Of a stretch of 5,930 nucleotides of DNA, positions 1 through 4,443 are shown piece by piece; position 1 is the stretch's first letter, and each line of letters starts with the position of its first letter. The notes beneath the pieces were generated by a model. That model was not told where the DNA came from. It saw only the letters and a program-made list of their open reading frames with translations, and searched no databases. The position numbers and the translations under genes were made by a program. The stretch comes from Crocosphaera chwakensis CCY0110. Lineage in GTDB: Bacteria; Cyanobacteriota; Cyanobacteriia; Cyanobacteriales; Microcystaceae. The stretch lies in NCBI RefSeq assembly GCF_000169335.1, contig NZ_AAXW01000117.1:1-5930 (forward strand). The letters are read 5' to 3'.

Positions 1-52
1 TTTCAGGGCAAGATTTTCATTACTCTAAGCTTTCCCTTGTATCATAATGATT

Positions 53-64
53 AGTTAAATAACT
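53..64. promoter_or_regulatory. Short inverted repeat upstream of antitoxin gene, possible operator
   Basis: The sequence AGTTA-AA-TAACT is a perfect inverted repeat with 5-base arms, ending nine bases before the ATG of the antitoxin-like gene at 74. A CATAAT hexamer at 43-48 could be the -10 element just upstream, although no good -35 is visible. Antitoxins of type II modules commonly repress their own promoter by binding such palindromes, so an operator role is reasonable. The arms are short and the region is AT-rich, so chance is a real alternative. Confidence 0.25.
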
Positions 65-73
65 GTTAGGAAA

Positions 74-298
74 ATGATCAAAACCTCAACCTTCCAGCAA
101 GCCCTTGAAACCATTGAAGCCTTGTCTTCTGAAGAACAAGCAATGTTACTAGAAATTATTCAAAATCGCCTACGAGAACAGAAAAGACAAGAATTACTAA
201 AGAATGTTGAACAATCAGAACAAGATTATGCTGAAGGGAACGTTAAGCGAGGATCAGTCAGTGATTTGATGAAAGCTTTGGAACAATGCGAGAATTAG
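74..298 (+). CDS. Small antitoxin-like protein of a RelE-family toxin-antitoxin pair
   Basis: This 74-residue acidic, Gln/Glu-rich protein is predicted to be mostly helical. Its first half (QQALETIEALSSEEQAMLLE, residues 9-28) resembles the N-terminal helices of small cyanobacterial antitoxin-like proteins encoded just before RelE/YafQ-type toxins. The second half (QKRQELLKNVEQSEQDYAEG, 36-55) is a charged helix, followed by a short tail ending in a Ser-Val-Ser-Asp-Leu-Met motif, the sort of segment that wraps a toxin partner. The ATG has AGGA four bases upstream as a short-spaced Shine-Dalgarno. Its last 13 bases overlap the next start codon at 286, the tight coupling typical of type II modules. 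The expected role is to neutralise the toxin and repress the shared promoter. The partner is truncated, so it may be an orphan antitoxin. Assignment rests on sequence style and context, not on a diagnostic motif. Confidence 0.65.
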   Translation: MIKTSTFQQALETIEALSSEEQAMLLEIIQNRLREQKRQELLKNVEQSEQDYAEGNVKRGSVSDLMKALEQCEN

Positions 299-462
299 TT
301 TGGAGTCCTAACTTTATCCGTCAACTTAAACGTTTAGTTCGTCAAAACCCATTGATTAAACACACGGTTGAACAAACATTAGAACGATTAATCAATGATC
401 CTTTTGACCCTAGCTTGAAAACCCATAAGCTTAAGGGAAACCTTGCCAATAAATCGTTTTAG
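286..462 (+). pseudogene. Truncated RelE/YafQ-like toxin (N-terminal part only)
   Basis: The reading frame starts at an ATG overlapping the antitoxin gene by 13 bases and encodes 58 residues. It begins MRELVWSPNFIRQLKRLVRQ, contains a helical stretch around VEQTLERLINDPFDPSL (residues 28-44) and reaches THKLKGNLAN (46-55). This is the classic N-terminal two-thirds of RelE/ParE-superfamily mRNA interferases, where an L-x-T-H-K-L-K-G segment precedes the core beta strands. Family members are usually about 85-95 residues and continue with a W-x-C...Y-D-x-R-I-x-F-type segment carrying catalytic residues. Here the similarity stops after GNLAN, and KSF plus a TAG follow. None of the frames in 463-604 shows the missing half. 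The product should therefore lack the active-site strands and be inactive. A deletion or insertion breakpoint near 448-450 is the simplest explanation. Confidence 0.7.
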
Positions 463-604
463 GCAACCTTTAATAAAATAAAAATAGGAGGGCGATAAGA
501 TTGAAGGCTTTTCTACTTTATTTCTGGTGTTTTTTGATTTTTATGTACTGATGCAATATCTCAGTAATACAATAAAAAAAGTTAAGTTAATTTGTGCGAG
601 TTAA
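463..604. other. AT-rich gap replacing the toxin 3' half
   Basis: This stretch lies between the broken toxin gene and the next gene. It has no credible coding frame and no trace of the missing toxin C-terminus. It contains several T-runs and A-runs, an isolated GGAGG at 487-491 with no usable start codon after it, and a small inverted repeat at 546-566. The heptamer GTTAAGT occurs twice near its right end. It may be the scar of the event that removed the toxin end, but no insertion-sequence end is recognisable. Confidence 0.4.
546..573 (+). promoter_or_regulatory. Candidate promoter with overlapping inverted repeat
   Basis: TACAAT at 568-573 is a good -10 hexamer, placed about 30 bases before the GTG start at 605. 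Just upstream, TACTGA (546-551) and TCAGTA (561-566) form a perfect 6-base inverted repeat with a 9-base spacer, where a -35 element or operator would sit. No convincing -35 hexamer is seen. This arrangement would suit an autoregulated promoter for the two-gene unit that follows, which is an inference from position only. Confidence 0.3.
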
Positions 605-844
605 GTGAAATTTACCGAGTATTTTAAAGCAATGCGACTTCGTCCTGACAGATCAGACATTAAGTTAGAATGGATAAAGAAGACGATAGACACACCAATA
701 AAAAGGGAAACTCAAGATGATGGAAGAATTCGATGCTGGTCGAAAATTGAAGAAAAAAATGGCAAGTATTTACGAGTGATTCTTTTAGAAGATGGAGCAA
801 CTGTTCATAATGCTTTCTTTGACAGAAATTTTAAAGAGACATAA
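605..844 (+). CDS. DUF4258-like small protein, possible toxin partner of the DUF2283 gene
   Basis: This is a 79-residue basic-to-neutral protein with a GTG start. The initiator is followed by KFTEYFKAMRLRPDR, and the next in-frame ATG lies only at residue 10, which would cut the conserved-looking N-terminus. The middle reads I-K-L-E-W-I (residues 19-24), a helix, then DDGRIRCWSKIEEKNGKYLR (38-57), and it ends with strands VILLEDGATVHNAFFDRNFK (58-77). The pattern of a leading helix, a glycine-arginine-tryptophan strand and a final hydrophobic strand with E-D-x-x-x-V-H-x-A-F-x-D-R resembles the DUF4258 group of small, BrnT/RelE-like proteins. The function is unproven. The downstream DUF2283 gene begins three bases after its stop, so the two are almost certainly cotranscribed. 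By analogy with other two-gene modules it could be a toxin, but I see no proven catalytic residue. The Shine-Dalgarno is weak (GCGAG). Confidence 0.65.
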   Translation: MKFTEYFKAMRLRPDRSDIKLEWIKKTIDTPIKRETQDDGRIRCWSKIEEKNGKYLRVILLEDGATVHNAFFDRNFKET

Positions 845-847
845 ACC

Positions 848-1045
848 ATGAAAATTCAGTATTTTGAAGAAACGGACACACTGTATATTATTTTCTCTAA
901 AAACTCTCCTGTAGAAACAAGGGATCTAGACGAAAATACTTTAATAGATTTAGATGAAAATGGACAAATGTGTAGTATGACCATTGAACACGCAAAGAAC
1001 AGGGTTGATATTCCTAACATTGAATATACAACCATCAAAAGGTAA
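848..1045 (+). CDS. DUF2283 family small protein, possible antitoxin
   Basis: This 65-residue acidic protein matches the DUF2283 pattern. It starts with MKIQYFEETDTLYIIF (residues 1-16), where a first strand is followed by the hallmark T-D-T-L-Y-I. Next come an E-x-R-D-L-D-E-N turn (23-30) and a strand with I-D-L-D-E-N-G (33-39). The last part is M-T-I-E-H-A (44-49) followed by D-I-P-N. The family is a small beta-rich fold of unknown biochemical role, widespread in cyanobacteria and often encoded beside DUF4258 proteins. It is full length for the family. The ATG lies three bases after the preceding stop codon, so translation is probably coupled. The high acidity next to a more basic partner fits an antitoxin-toxin charge pairing, but that role is inferred. 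Confidence 0.85.
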   Translation: MKIQYFEETDTLYIIFSKNSPVETRDLDENTLIDLDENGQMCSMTIEHAKNRVDIPNIEYTTIKR

Positions 1046-1064
1046 TTCTATAAATAATCAACAA

Positions 1065-1072
1065 GCGATCGC
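1065..1072. repeat. HIP1 octamer GCGATCGC
   Basis: This is the exact palindrome GCGATCGC, the highly iterated palindrome 1 that is strongly over-represented in many cyanobacterial genomes. It sits in the intergenic region after the DUF2283 gene and supports a cyanobacterial origin. Confidence 0.85.
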
Positions 1073-1159
1073 TTATTAGCCTCTGTTTCTGATGGTTGGG
1101 TTCAAGTAATTAAAGATGTTTATCGCTTAAGCCACCTTACCAATAATACATATTATCTT

Positions 1160-1194
1160 ACCTTACTACATTATTAACACTGAAATAGTAAGGT
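1160..1194. repeat. Inverted repeat ACCTTACTA / TAGTAAGGT
   Basis: ACCTTACTA at 1160-1168 and TAGTAAGGT at 1186-1194 are perfect 9-base inverted arms with a 17-base loop. A second partial copy of the left arm, GCCACCTTAC at 1131-1140, could pair with the same right arm. The right arm runs straight into the GGTGGGCA palindrome, so two mutually exclusive hairpins share bases 1192-1194. No T-run follows, so a standard intrinsic terminator is unlikely. A fold-back mobile element remnant is possible. Confidence 0.6.
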
Positions 1195-1208
1195 GGGCAA
1201 TGCCCACC
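1192..1208. repeat. GGTGGGCA-A-TGCCCACC palindrome of cyanobacterial repeat type
   Basis: GGTGGGCA (1192-1199) and TGCCCACC (1201-1208) are perfect 8-base arms around a single A. The wider context, from GTA at 1188 to CCCTAC ending at 1215, forms an imperfect larger palindrome. Sequences of the form GTAGGGTGGGCA-TGCCCACCCTAC are scattered through intergenic regions of many cyanobacterial genomes and are often translated by mistake as MGNAHPP peptides. This copy appears to be one of them. Confidence 0.7.
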
Positions 1209-1323
1209 CACCCTACAATCTTGTTTTCTCCCAAGGTAATTCAAACATCATTAGCAAAACTCCTAATTTTATTGATAATTTTTTATGTTGTCGAGATATG
1301 TACCATTCTCTAGTTTTTGGTTC

Positions 1324-1746
1324 TTACTCTTCAGAGTTACTGGTAGGAGGATATAAGGCAACCGTAATATCAATTGGAATAATAGTAAGTCTTTTAAGAA
1401 GACTGGAATTAAGGAAAAATTGTCCATTATCTTCCCCAGCAAAAAAACTACAGTAGATTTCTAAATCGCAAACTTTAACAAGTGTCCCAAATTGAGAAAG
1501 ATGCTTTTCAATCACAGAAATTATTTGTTTTATATGGTCATCAAACGAAGCTTCCGTCGCAAGCTCTATATCAAGATACCAAGATGATTCTTGTCTAATT
1601 CTACTTTTTGGATTTCGAGGACTCATTAAAGTCCCTTTTTCGTAGGCTCTAGTAGGTTCAAAGCCTAAGATATCAGTTATTTCTTTAACACTTATAATTT
1701 TACTGCTAATACACAAGGTACATCGATAATAGGATTTTTCTGTCAT
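1324..1746 (-). CDS. DUF4279 domain-containing protein
   Basis: This protein of 140 residues has the DUF4279 layout. An N-terminal strand (KSYYRCTLCI, residues 4-13) is followed by a helix ending in E-I-T-D-I-L-G-F-E-P-T, a region with K-G-T and P-R-N-P-K-S-R, then a strand with S-S-W-Y-L-D-I-E. A long helix (DDHIKQIISVIEKHLSQFG) follows, and final strands end in ITVALYP. The helix-turn L-G-F-E-P-T and the W-Y-L strand are the typical features. The molecular role is unknown; some family members act as immunity proteins in polymorphic toxin loci. I chose the ATG at 1746. The frame extends upstream to a GTG at 1803, but those 19 extra codons are read out of a heptamer repeat and look unlike protein. 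It lies 67 bases after the jag stop on the same strand and could be read through from that operon. It is not a usual member of the cyanobacterial rpmH-jag block. Confidence 0.75.
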   Translation of the reverse strand: MTEKSYYRCTLCISSKIISVKEITDILGFEPTRAYEKGTLMSPRNPKSRIRQESSWYLDIELATEASFDDHIKQIISVIEKHLSQFGTLVKVCDLEIYCSFFAGEDNGQFFLNSSLLKRLTIIPIDITVALYPPTSNSEE

Positions 1747-1776
1747 TTGCAAAGTTTTATCAATAGTTTCAACAGC

Positions 1777-1812
1777 GAACAGTAATAACTGGTAACTGTT
1801 CACTGTTCACTG
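1777..1812. repeat. Heptamer tandem repeat ACTGTTC with an inverted copy
   Basis: ACTGTTC occurs at 1795-1801 and 1802-1808, and ACTG at 1809-1812 starts a third copy. The inverted copy GAACAGT lies at 1777-1783, so a 7-base hairpin with an 11-base loop can form. Arrays of heptamers like this, in the style of GTGAACA-type repeats, are a known class of short tandem repeats in cyanobacterial intergenic DNA. It begins just after the jag stop and underlies the false N-terminal extension of the DUF4279 gene. Confidence 0.7.
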
Positions 1813-1813
1813 A

Positions 1814-2305
1814 TTAATATCTCGGTTTAACAATTAAACGACGATTCGGTTCTTGTCCTCTGCTTTCTGTGGCAATATCTTCGACATTCTTGAAAAAGGA
1901 ATGAATCTGACGACGTTCGGCTGAAGAAAGGGCGGTCATTTCGATTTCTTGACCTGTTTGACGAACTTTTTGGGCAATTTCTTCAGTTAAACTTTTTAAC
2001 TGTTCAAGACGCTGCAAACGATAGCCATTCAATTCAACGGTAAATCCTTGTTGCTCATCACTATCAACGGTTAAATTAATCAAGGTATTGGCTAAATATT
2101 GAATTGCATCAATGCCTTCTCCTTTTTCCCCTAATAACATTAAAGTTTTCTCAAGGGGTAACTCAGTTTCATCAATAATTAACCAGCATTCGTTCGTTCC
2201 TTCTAGTTCATTTTCTCGATAATCAACCTTAACATTGCTGGAAAACCCCATCAATTTTAAGAGGTTTTCTAACCAGTCTTGACCTGCTTGTTTTTCTTGT
2301 TCCAT
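1814..2305 (-). CDS. jag: Jag/KhpB-type RNA-binding protein (KH plus R3H domains)
   Basis: This 163-residue protein is a single-stranded-RNA-binding factor of the Jag/KhpB family, a cytoplasmic partner of KhpA in other bacteria and linked there to small-RNA and mRNA binding. After an N-terminal helix (GQDWLENLLKLMGF, residues 8-21) comes a KH domain whose loop is G-E-K-G-E-G (59-64), followed by I-D-A-I-Q-Y-L-A-N. The C-terminus is an R3H domain with the signature R-R-Q-I-H at 131-135 and a closing G-Q-E-P-N-R-R-L-I-V. The separate Jag-N domain of Firmicute members is absent, as is usual in cyanobacteria. I chose the ATG at 2305. A longer frame starts at 2386, but its 27 extra residues are low-complexity and its ATG lies inside a 12-base hairpin stem. 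Neither start has a clear Shine-Dalgarno. It follows yidC with a 114-base gap, the standard order, and resembles Synechocystis slr1472. Confidence 0.9.
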   Translation of the reverse strand: MEQEKQAGQDWLENLLKLMGFSSNVKVDYRENELEGTNECWLIIDETELPLEKTLMLLGEKGEGIDAIQYLANTLINLTVDSDEQQGFTVELNGYRLQRLEQLKSLTEEIAQKVRQTGQEIEMTALSSAERRQIHSFFKNVEDIATESRGQEPNRRLIVKPRY

Positions 2306-2374
2306 AGTAATTACTTGAATCGATATTTTATCTATCTTGCCTTGACCTGACTTTCTGTTATTATTTTGTGTCTT

Positions 2375-2407
2375 GCTAAAACGCATCGTAAAATAATGCG
2401 TTTTAGC
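2375..2407 (-). other. Perfect 12-bp hairpin between yidC and jag
   Basis: GCTAAAACGCAT (2375-2386) and ATGCGTTTTAGC (2396-2407) are perfect inverted arms of 12 bases with a 9-base loop. In the operon transcript the hairpin begins 12 bases after the yidC stop codon. The arm is followed by AAGACAC, not a U-run, so it is not a canonical intrinsic terminator. Plausible roles are protection of the upstream message 3' end, an RNase processing point or attenuation. The alternative upstream jag ATG at 2386 is the first three bases of its second arm in the transcript. Confidence 0.75.
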
Positions 2408-2419
2408 TTAGCTGACAAC

Positions 2420-3556
2420 TTATGAGGTTTTCTCTTTTTTCTTAGAACGCTTTTCAAAGGGGAGGGTTTCTCTTCCTTTTTCTGCTTTTTCTTGTTCTTC
2501 AAGTAACTTCTGCAAGTTTTCGGGTAAGGGTTCTCGCATTAAAATGAGGGTTTGTAGGGTTTGAAAAACGTTAGCCACGACAATATACATTAAAACCCCA
2601 GCCGGTAAGGGAAAAAAGAGAAACATTCCACTAAAAAGAAGCGGTGTAATCTTATTGATAGCCTGTTGTTGTTGCGCTCCACCCCCAGACGAACCGGATA
2701 ATTCTTGGTTAATATAAATACTGGCACCAAAGAAGAGAATCATCCCTAAGATATCGTAGTTAATGGTTCCATCATCATTGACTACGCCGACTTGACCTAA
2801 AGCTTTGATAAAAAGGAATCCAGTATTAGCAGCAATCCCTGGGATAGTAGCTTGAATAGTGGCTTCCCCTGGAGCTAAGGCTTCAATGATTCCATCTTCA
2901 TTGATTTTTACTCTTTCTTCCCCTTTGGTAACTTCATAAGTCGGTTGAATGTCGCTATTGGGGTTTTGCTCGACTAATTTAGATAAGGATTTTCCTTCGC
3001 TGGTTTGGAATTCAATGGTTGTCTTTTCTCCGACCCCTAACTTATTGCCTCCAGGTAATAAAGCAGCAATGGGATAATGAACACCGTCGCTGACATAGAT
3101 GTTATTCGTTTTGGTGGCGTAGGGTTGGGGGACAACGCGCTCAATTTGTTCTGAGGGTACAATCTGCACATCAACGGTATAGTTAATGTTAGCAAACGGC
3201 GATCCTCTCAAAGTGGCAAATAAAGCGAATAAAATAGGCATTTGTAATAAGAGAGGCAAACACCCGGCTAAGGGGTTACCAAACTCTTGCATCAGTTTGC
3301 CCATTTCTTCTTGCTGTTTAGTGGGATCATCTTTATAACGACGCTGAATGTCTGCTTGTCGTTCTTTCATTAAAGGTTGAGTGATCCGCATTTTACGCAT
3401 ATTGCGAATTTGGCCTGCACTTAGGGGGTACAAACCAAAGCGGATGACTAGGGTTAAAGCAATAATCGCAAAACCGTAGCTTGGCACAATCCCGTAGAAA
3501 AAATCTAGGATTGGCAACATAATATTTGTGGAAATAAATCCGATACCAAAATCCAT
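2420..3556 (-). CDS. yidC: YidC/Oxa1/Alb3 membrane protein insertase
   Basis: This 378-residue protein inserts and folds proteins in the plasma and thylakoid membranes, alone or with SecYEG. It corresponds to Synechocystis slr1471. A first membrane segment (about 25-45) carries the conserved Arg39 in VIRFGLYPL, the hydrophilic-groove arginine. A charged cytosolic hairpin follows (51-95, M-R-K-M and E-E-M-G-K-L-M), then segment two (97-116, PLLLQMPILFALF), a long lumenal loop, and segments three to five (about 267-283, 304-319 and 321-339). The tail is lysine-rich (K370, KKKEK), suited to ribosome contact. The loop, residues about 125-252, contains a Big-2-like stretch ending D-G-I-I-E-A-L-A-P-G-E-A-T-I, which plant Alb3 lacks and which appears to be usual in cyanobacterial YidC. 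The ATG has no strong Shine-Dalgarno. It sits 103 bases after the PH gene. There is no E. coli-type large N-terminal periplasmic domain. Confidence 0.96.
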   Translation of the reverse strand: MDFGIGFISTNIMLPILDFFYGIVPSYGFAIIALTLVIRFGLYPLSAGQIRNMRKMRITQPLMKERQADIQRRYKDDPTKQQEEMGKLMQEFGNPLAGCLPLLLQMPILFALFATLRGSPFANINYTVDVQIVPSEQIERVVPQPYATKTNNIYVSDGVHYPIAALLPGGNKLGVGEKTTIEFQTSEGKSLSKLVEQNPNSDIQPTYEVTKGEERVKINEDGIIEALAPGEATIQATIPGIAANTGFLFIKALGQVGVVNDDGTINYDILGMILFFGASIYINQELSGSSGGGAQQQQAINKITPLLFSGMFLFFPLPAGVLMYIVVANVFQTLQTLILMREPLPENLQKLLEEQEKAEKGRETLPFEKRSKKKEKTS

Positions 3557-3615
3557 TCGTCTTAATCCAAGTAATTCCCTGATGGGGTGAGCTTTTGTCT
3601 AATCTATTCAATAAT

Positions 3616-3648
3616 AGGAGAGAGTAACGCTAGGGTTATCTCTATCCT
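3616..3648 (-). other. Imperfect hairpin in the leader between the PH gene and yidC
   Basis: On the transcribed strand, AGGATAGAGATAAC pairs with GTTACTCTCTCCT over about 12 base pairs, with a single-base bulge on one side and a two-base bulge on the other, around the 6-base loop CCTAGC. It lies 12 bases after the PH gene stop and about 60 bases before the yidC start. There is no U-run. It may mark a transcript end, a processing site or a leader structure for yidC. The folding is by eye only. Confidence 0.4.
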
Positions 3649-3659
3649 GATGTTAGAAG

Positions 3660-4055
3660 TTATTGGGCGGTAATCGCTTCAACTGATTTTCCTGTTTTAT
3701 CGGCGACTCTTTCGGCCATATAATCATAAATTTCTCGGAAGCGAGGAACAGCTCGCATTTCTAAGCGACTTTTATCTCTGAGGGTGACAACAATATCTCC
3801 CCATAATCCAATTCCACGAGGGATTTTAGCAATTTTAACAATTTCACCATAAATGATGTCAGTGCGATCATTACCCATCCAACCGCCAGTTATGGAAATA
3901 CGGCGATCAGTAATTCGATAACGCAACCAAATTGCACGGACAATAGCACCAACTGTCAAGGGCAAACAAATTACAGTGAATCCTAACAATATATTAATGA
4001 TTAAATCCCCAACGTGAGGACCTCCTTCATAAAAGGTGTTCTCTCTTATACCCAT
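3660..4055 (-). CDS. Bacterial PH-domain membrane protein between rnpA and yidC
   Basis: This 131-residue protein begins MGIRENTFYEGGPHVGDL and has a hydrophobic region (about 18-45, LIINILLGFTVICLPLTVG) long enough for one membrane segment or a tight hairpin. The remainder, starting RYRITDRRISITGGWMG (45-61), is a bacterial PH domain (bPH_2, DUF304-like). It has alternating strands, an I-I-Y-G-E-I-V-K turn (67-74), G-L-W-G-D-I-V-V-T-L (83-92) and a closing helix F-R-E-I-Y-D-Y-M. Its biochemical role is unknown. Cyanobacteria keep this gene between rnpA and yidC (Synechocystis slr1470), which hints at a role near membrane insertion. Its first 29 bases overlap the end of rnpA in another frame, so translation is likely coupled. 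Its ATG lacks a strong Shine-Dalgarno. An AAGGAGG sequence is inside the gene, just after its start, where it codes for E-G-G. Confidence 0.88.
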   Translation of the reverse strand: MGIRENTFYEGGPHVGDLIINILLGFTVICLPLTVGAIVRAIWLRYRITDRRISITGGWMGNDRTDIIYGEIVKIAKIPRGIGLWGDIVVTLRDKSRLEMRAVPRFREIYDYMAERVADKTGKSVEAITAQ

Positions 4056-4410
4056 AAATTATCTCGGCTTTAATTAACAACTCTTCTAATTCTCGCAAAA
4101 AATGTTCATATTTGCACTCTGTTGTGTTACGCTTGACCACAATAACCACCTGACACCTTTGTTTTATTCTAGGCAGAAAAAGACGAATTACTGCTTTAAT
4201 TTGTCTTTTTAGGCGATTACGAACCACTGCTTTTTTACTAACTTTTTGACTAATGGAAATGCCAAATTGTGTCGGTAGTTTAGCTTCTTGTTGATCATTT
4301 TTACAAAATACCCGCATAACCAAGTGGGAACTTTGATAGCGTTTTCCTCGGTTATAAACGGTTTTAAATGCCTGTGGATGTCTTAGGCGGTTTTGTTTGG
4401 GTAATCCCAC
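4027..4410 (-). CDS. rnpA: Ribonuclease P protein component
   Basis: This 127-residue basic protein is the protein subunit of RNase P, which joins the catalytic RNA (rnpB) to cut the 5' leader from precursor tRNAs. It begins with the usual L-P-K-x-x-R-L-R-x-x-x-x-F (residues 3-15), followed by R-G-K-R-Y-Q-S-S-H-L (21-30). It has the hallmark RNR helix V-V-R-N-R-L-K-R-Q-I-K (62-72), the main RNA-contacting element. The I-S-I-S-Q-K-V-S-K-K-A strand precedes the RNR helix, and a final strand and helix (VVIVVKR, then EELLIKAE) complete the fold. The length is normal. The start is GTG, 33 bases after the rpmH stop; both are in one operon as in most bacteria. The 3' end overlaps the PH-domain gene by 29 bases. 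No strong Shine-Dalgarno precedes it, so its level may depend on coupling to rpmH. Confidence 0.95.
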   Translation of the reverse strand: MGLPKQNRLRHPQAFKTVYNRGKRYQSSHLVMRVFCKNDQQEAKLPTQFGISISQKVSKKAVVRNRLKRQIKAVIRLFLPRIKQRCQVVIVVKRNTTECKYEHFLRELEELLIKAEIIYGYKREHLL

Positions 4411-4443
4411 GAGTTGCCCATATCGGTTAATCTTATCGGAAAT

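Larger units (their letters stand above)
1046..1323. other. Convergent intergenic region with repeats and a possible gene remnant
   Basis: This gene-free stretch lies between the plus-strand DUF2283 gene and the minus-strand DUF4279 gene. It holds a HIP1 octamer, several inverted repeats around 1131-1208, and a short open stretch at 1058-1177. That stretch reads DRLLASVSDGWVQVIKDVYR in its middle, which looks protein-like but has no start codon and may be a decayed fragment. The part after 1214 has no recognisable signal. No U-tailed terminator is visible for either converging unit. Confidence 0.5.

Noticed and set aside
463..604. Insertion-sequence remnant in the gap after the truncated toxin
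   Set aside because: No terminal inverted repeats, target duplication or transposase-like frame could be found, so only a breakpoint is claimed.
856..1038. Minus-strand open frame of 60 codons
   Set aside because: It lies entirely antisense to the DUF2283 gene, which has a clear family pattern and a coupled upstream neighbour.
1193..1456. Plus-strand open frame of 87 codons starting MGNAHPPY
   Set aside because: It begins inside the GGTGGGCA palindrome, a well-known source of spurious MGNAHPP peptides, and its second half is antisense to the DUF4279 gene. No family pattern is visible.
2306..2386. 27-codon N-terminal extension of jag from the ATG at 2386
   Set aside because: The extension is low-complexity, precedes the usual family start, and its ATG is buried in a hairpin stem. 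I prefer the ATG at 2305 but keep the hairpin as a finding.
3393..3611. Minus-strand open frame of 72 codons overlapping the 5' end of yidC
   Set aside because: It is a shifted-frame shadow of yidC with an unlikely amino-acid composition (many Cys, Phe and Arg), and the yidC frame is unambiguous.
4020..4029. Perfect AAGGAGG on the minus strand right at the rnpA stop codon
   Set aside because: It encodes the E-G-G of the PH protein and no usable start codon follows at a suitable distance in the PH frame; a TTG nearby meets a stop within four codons. Coincidence is likely.
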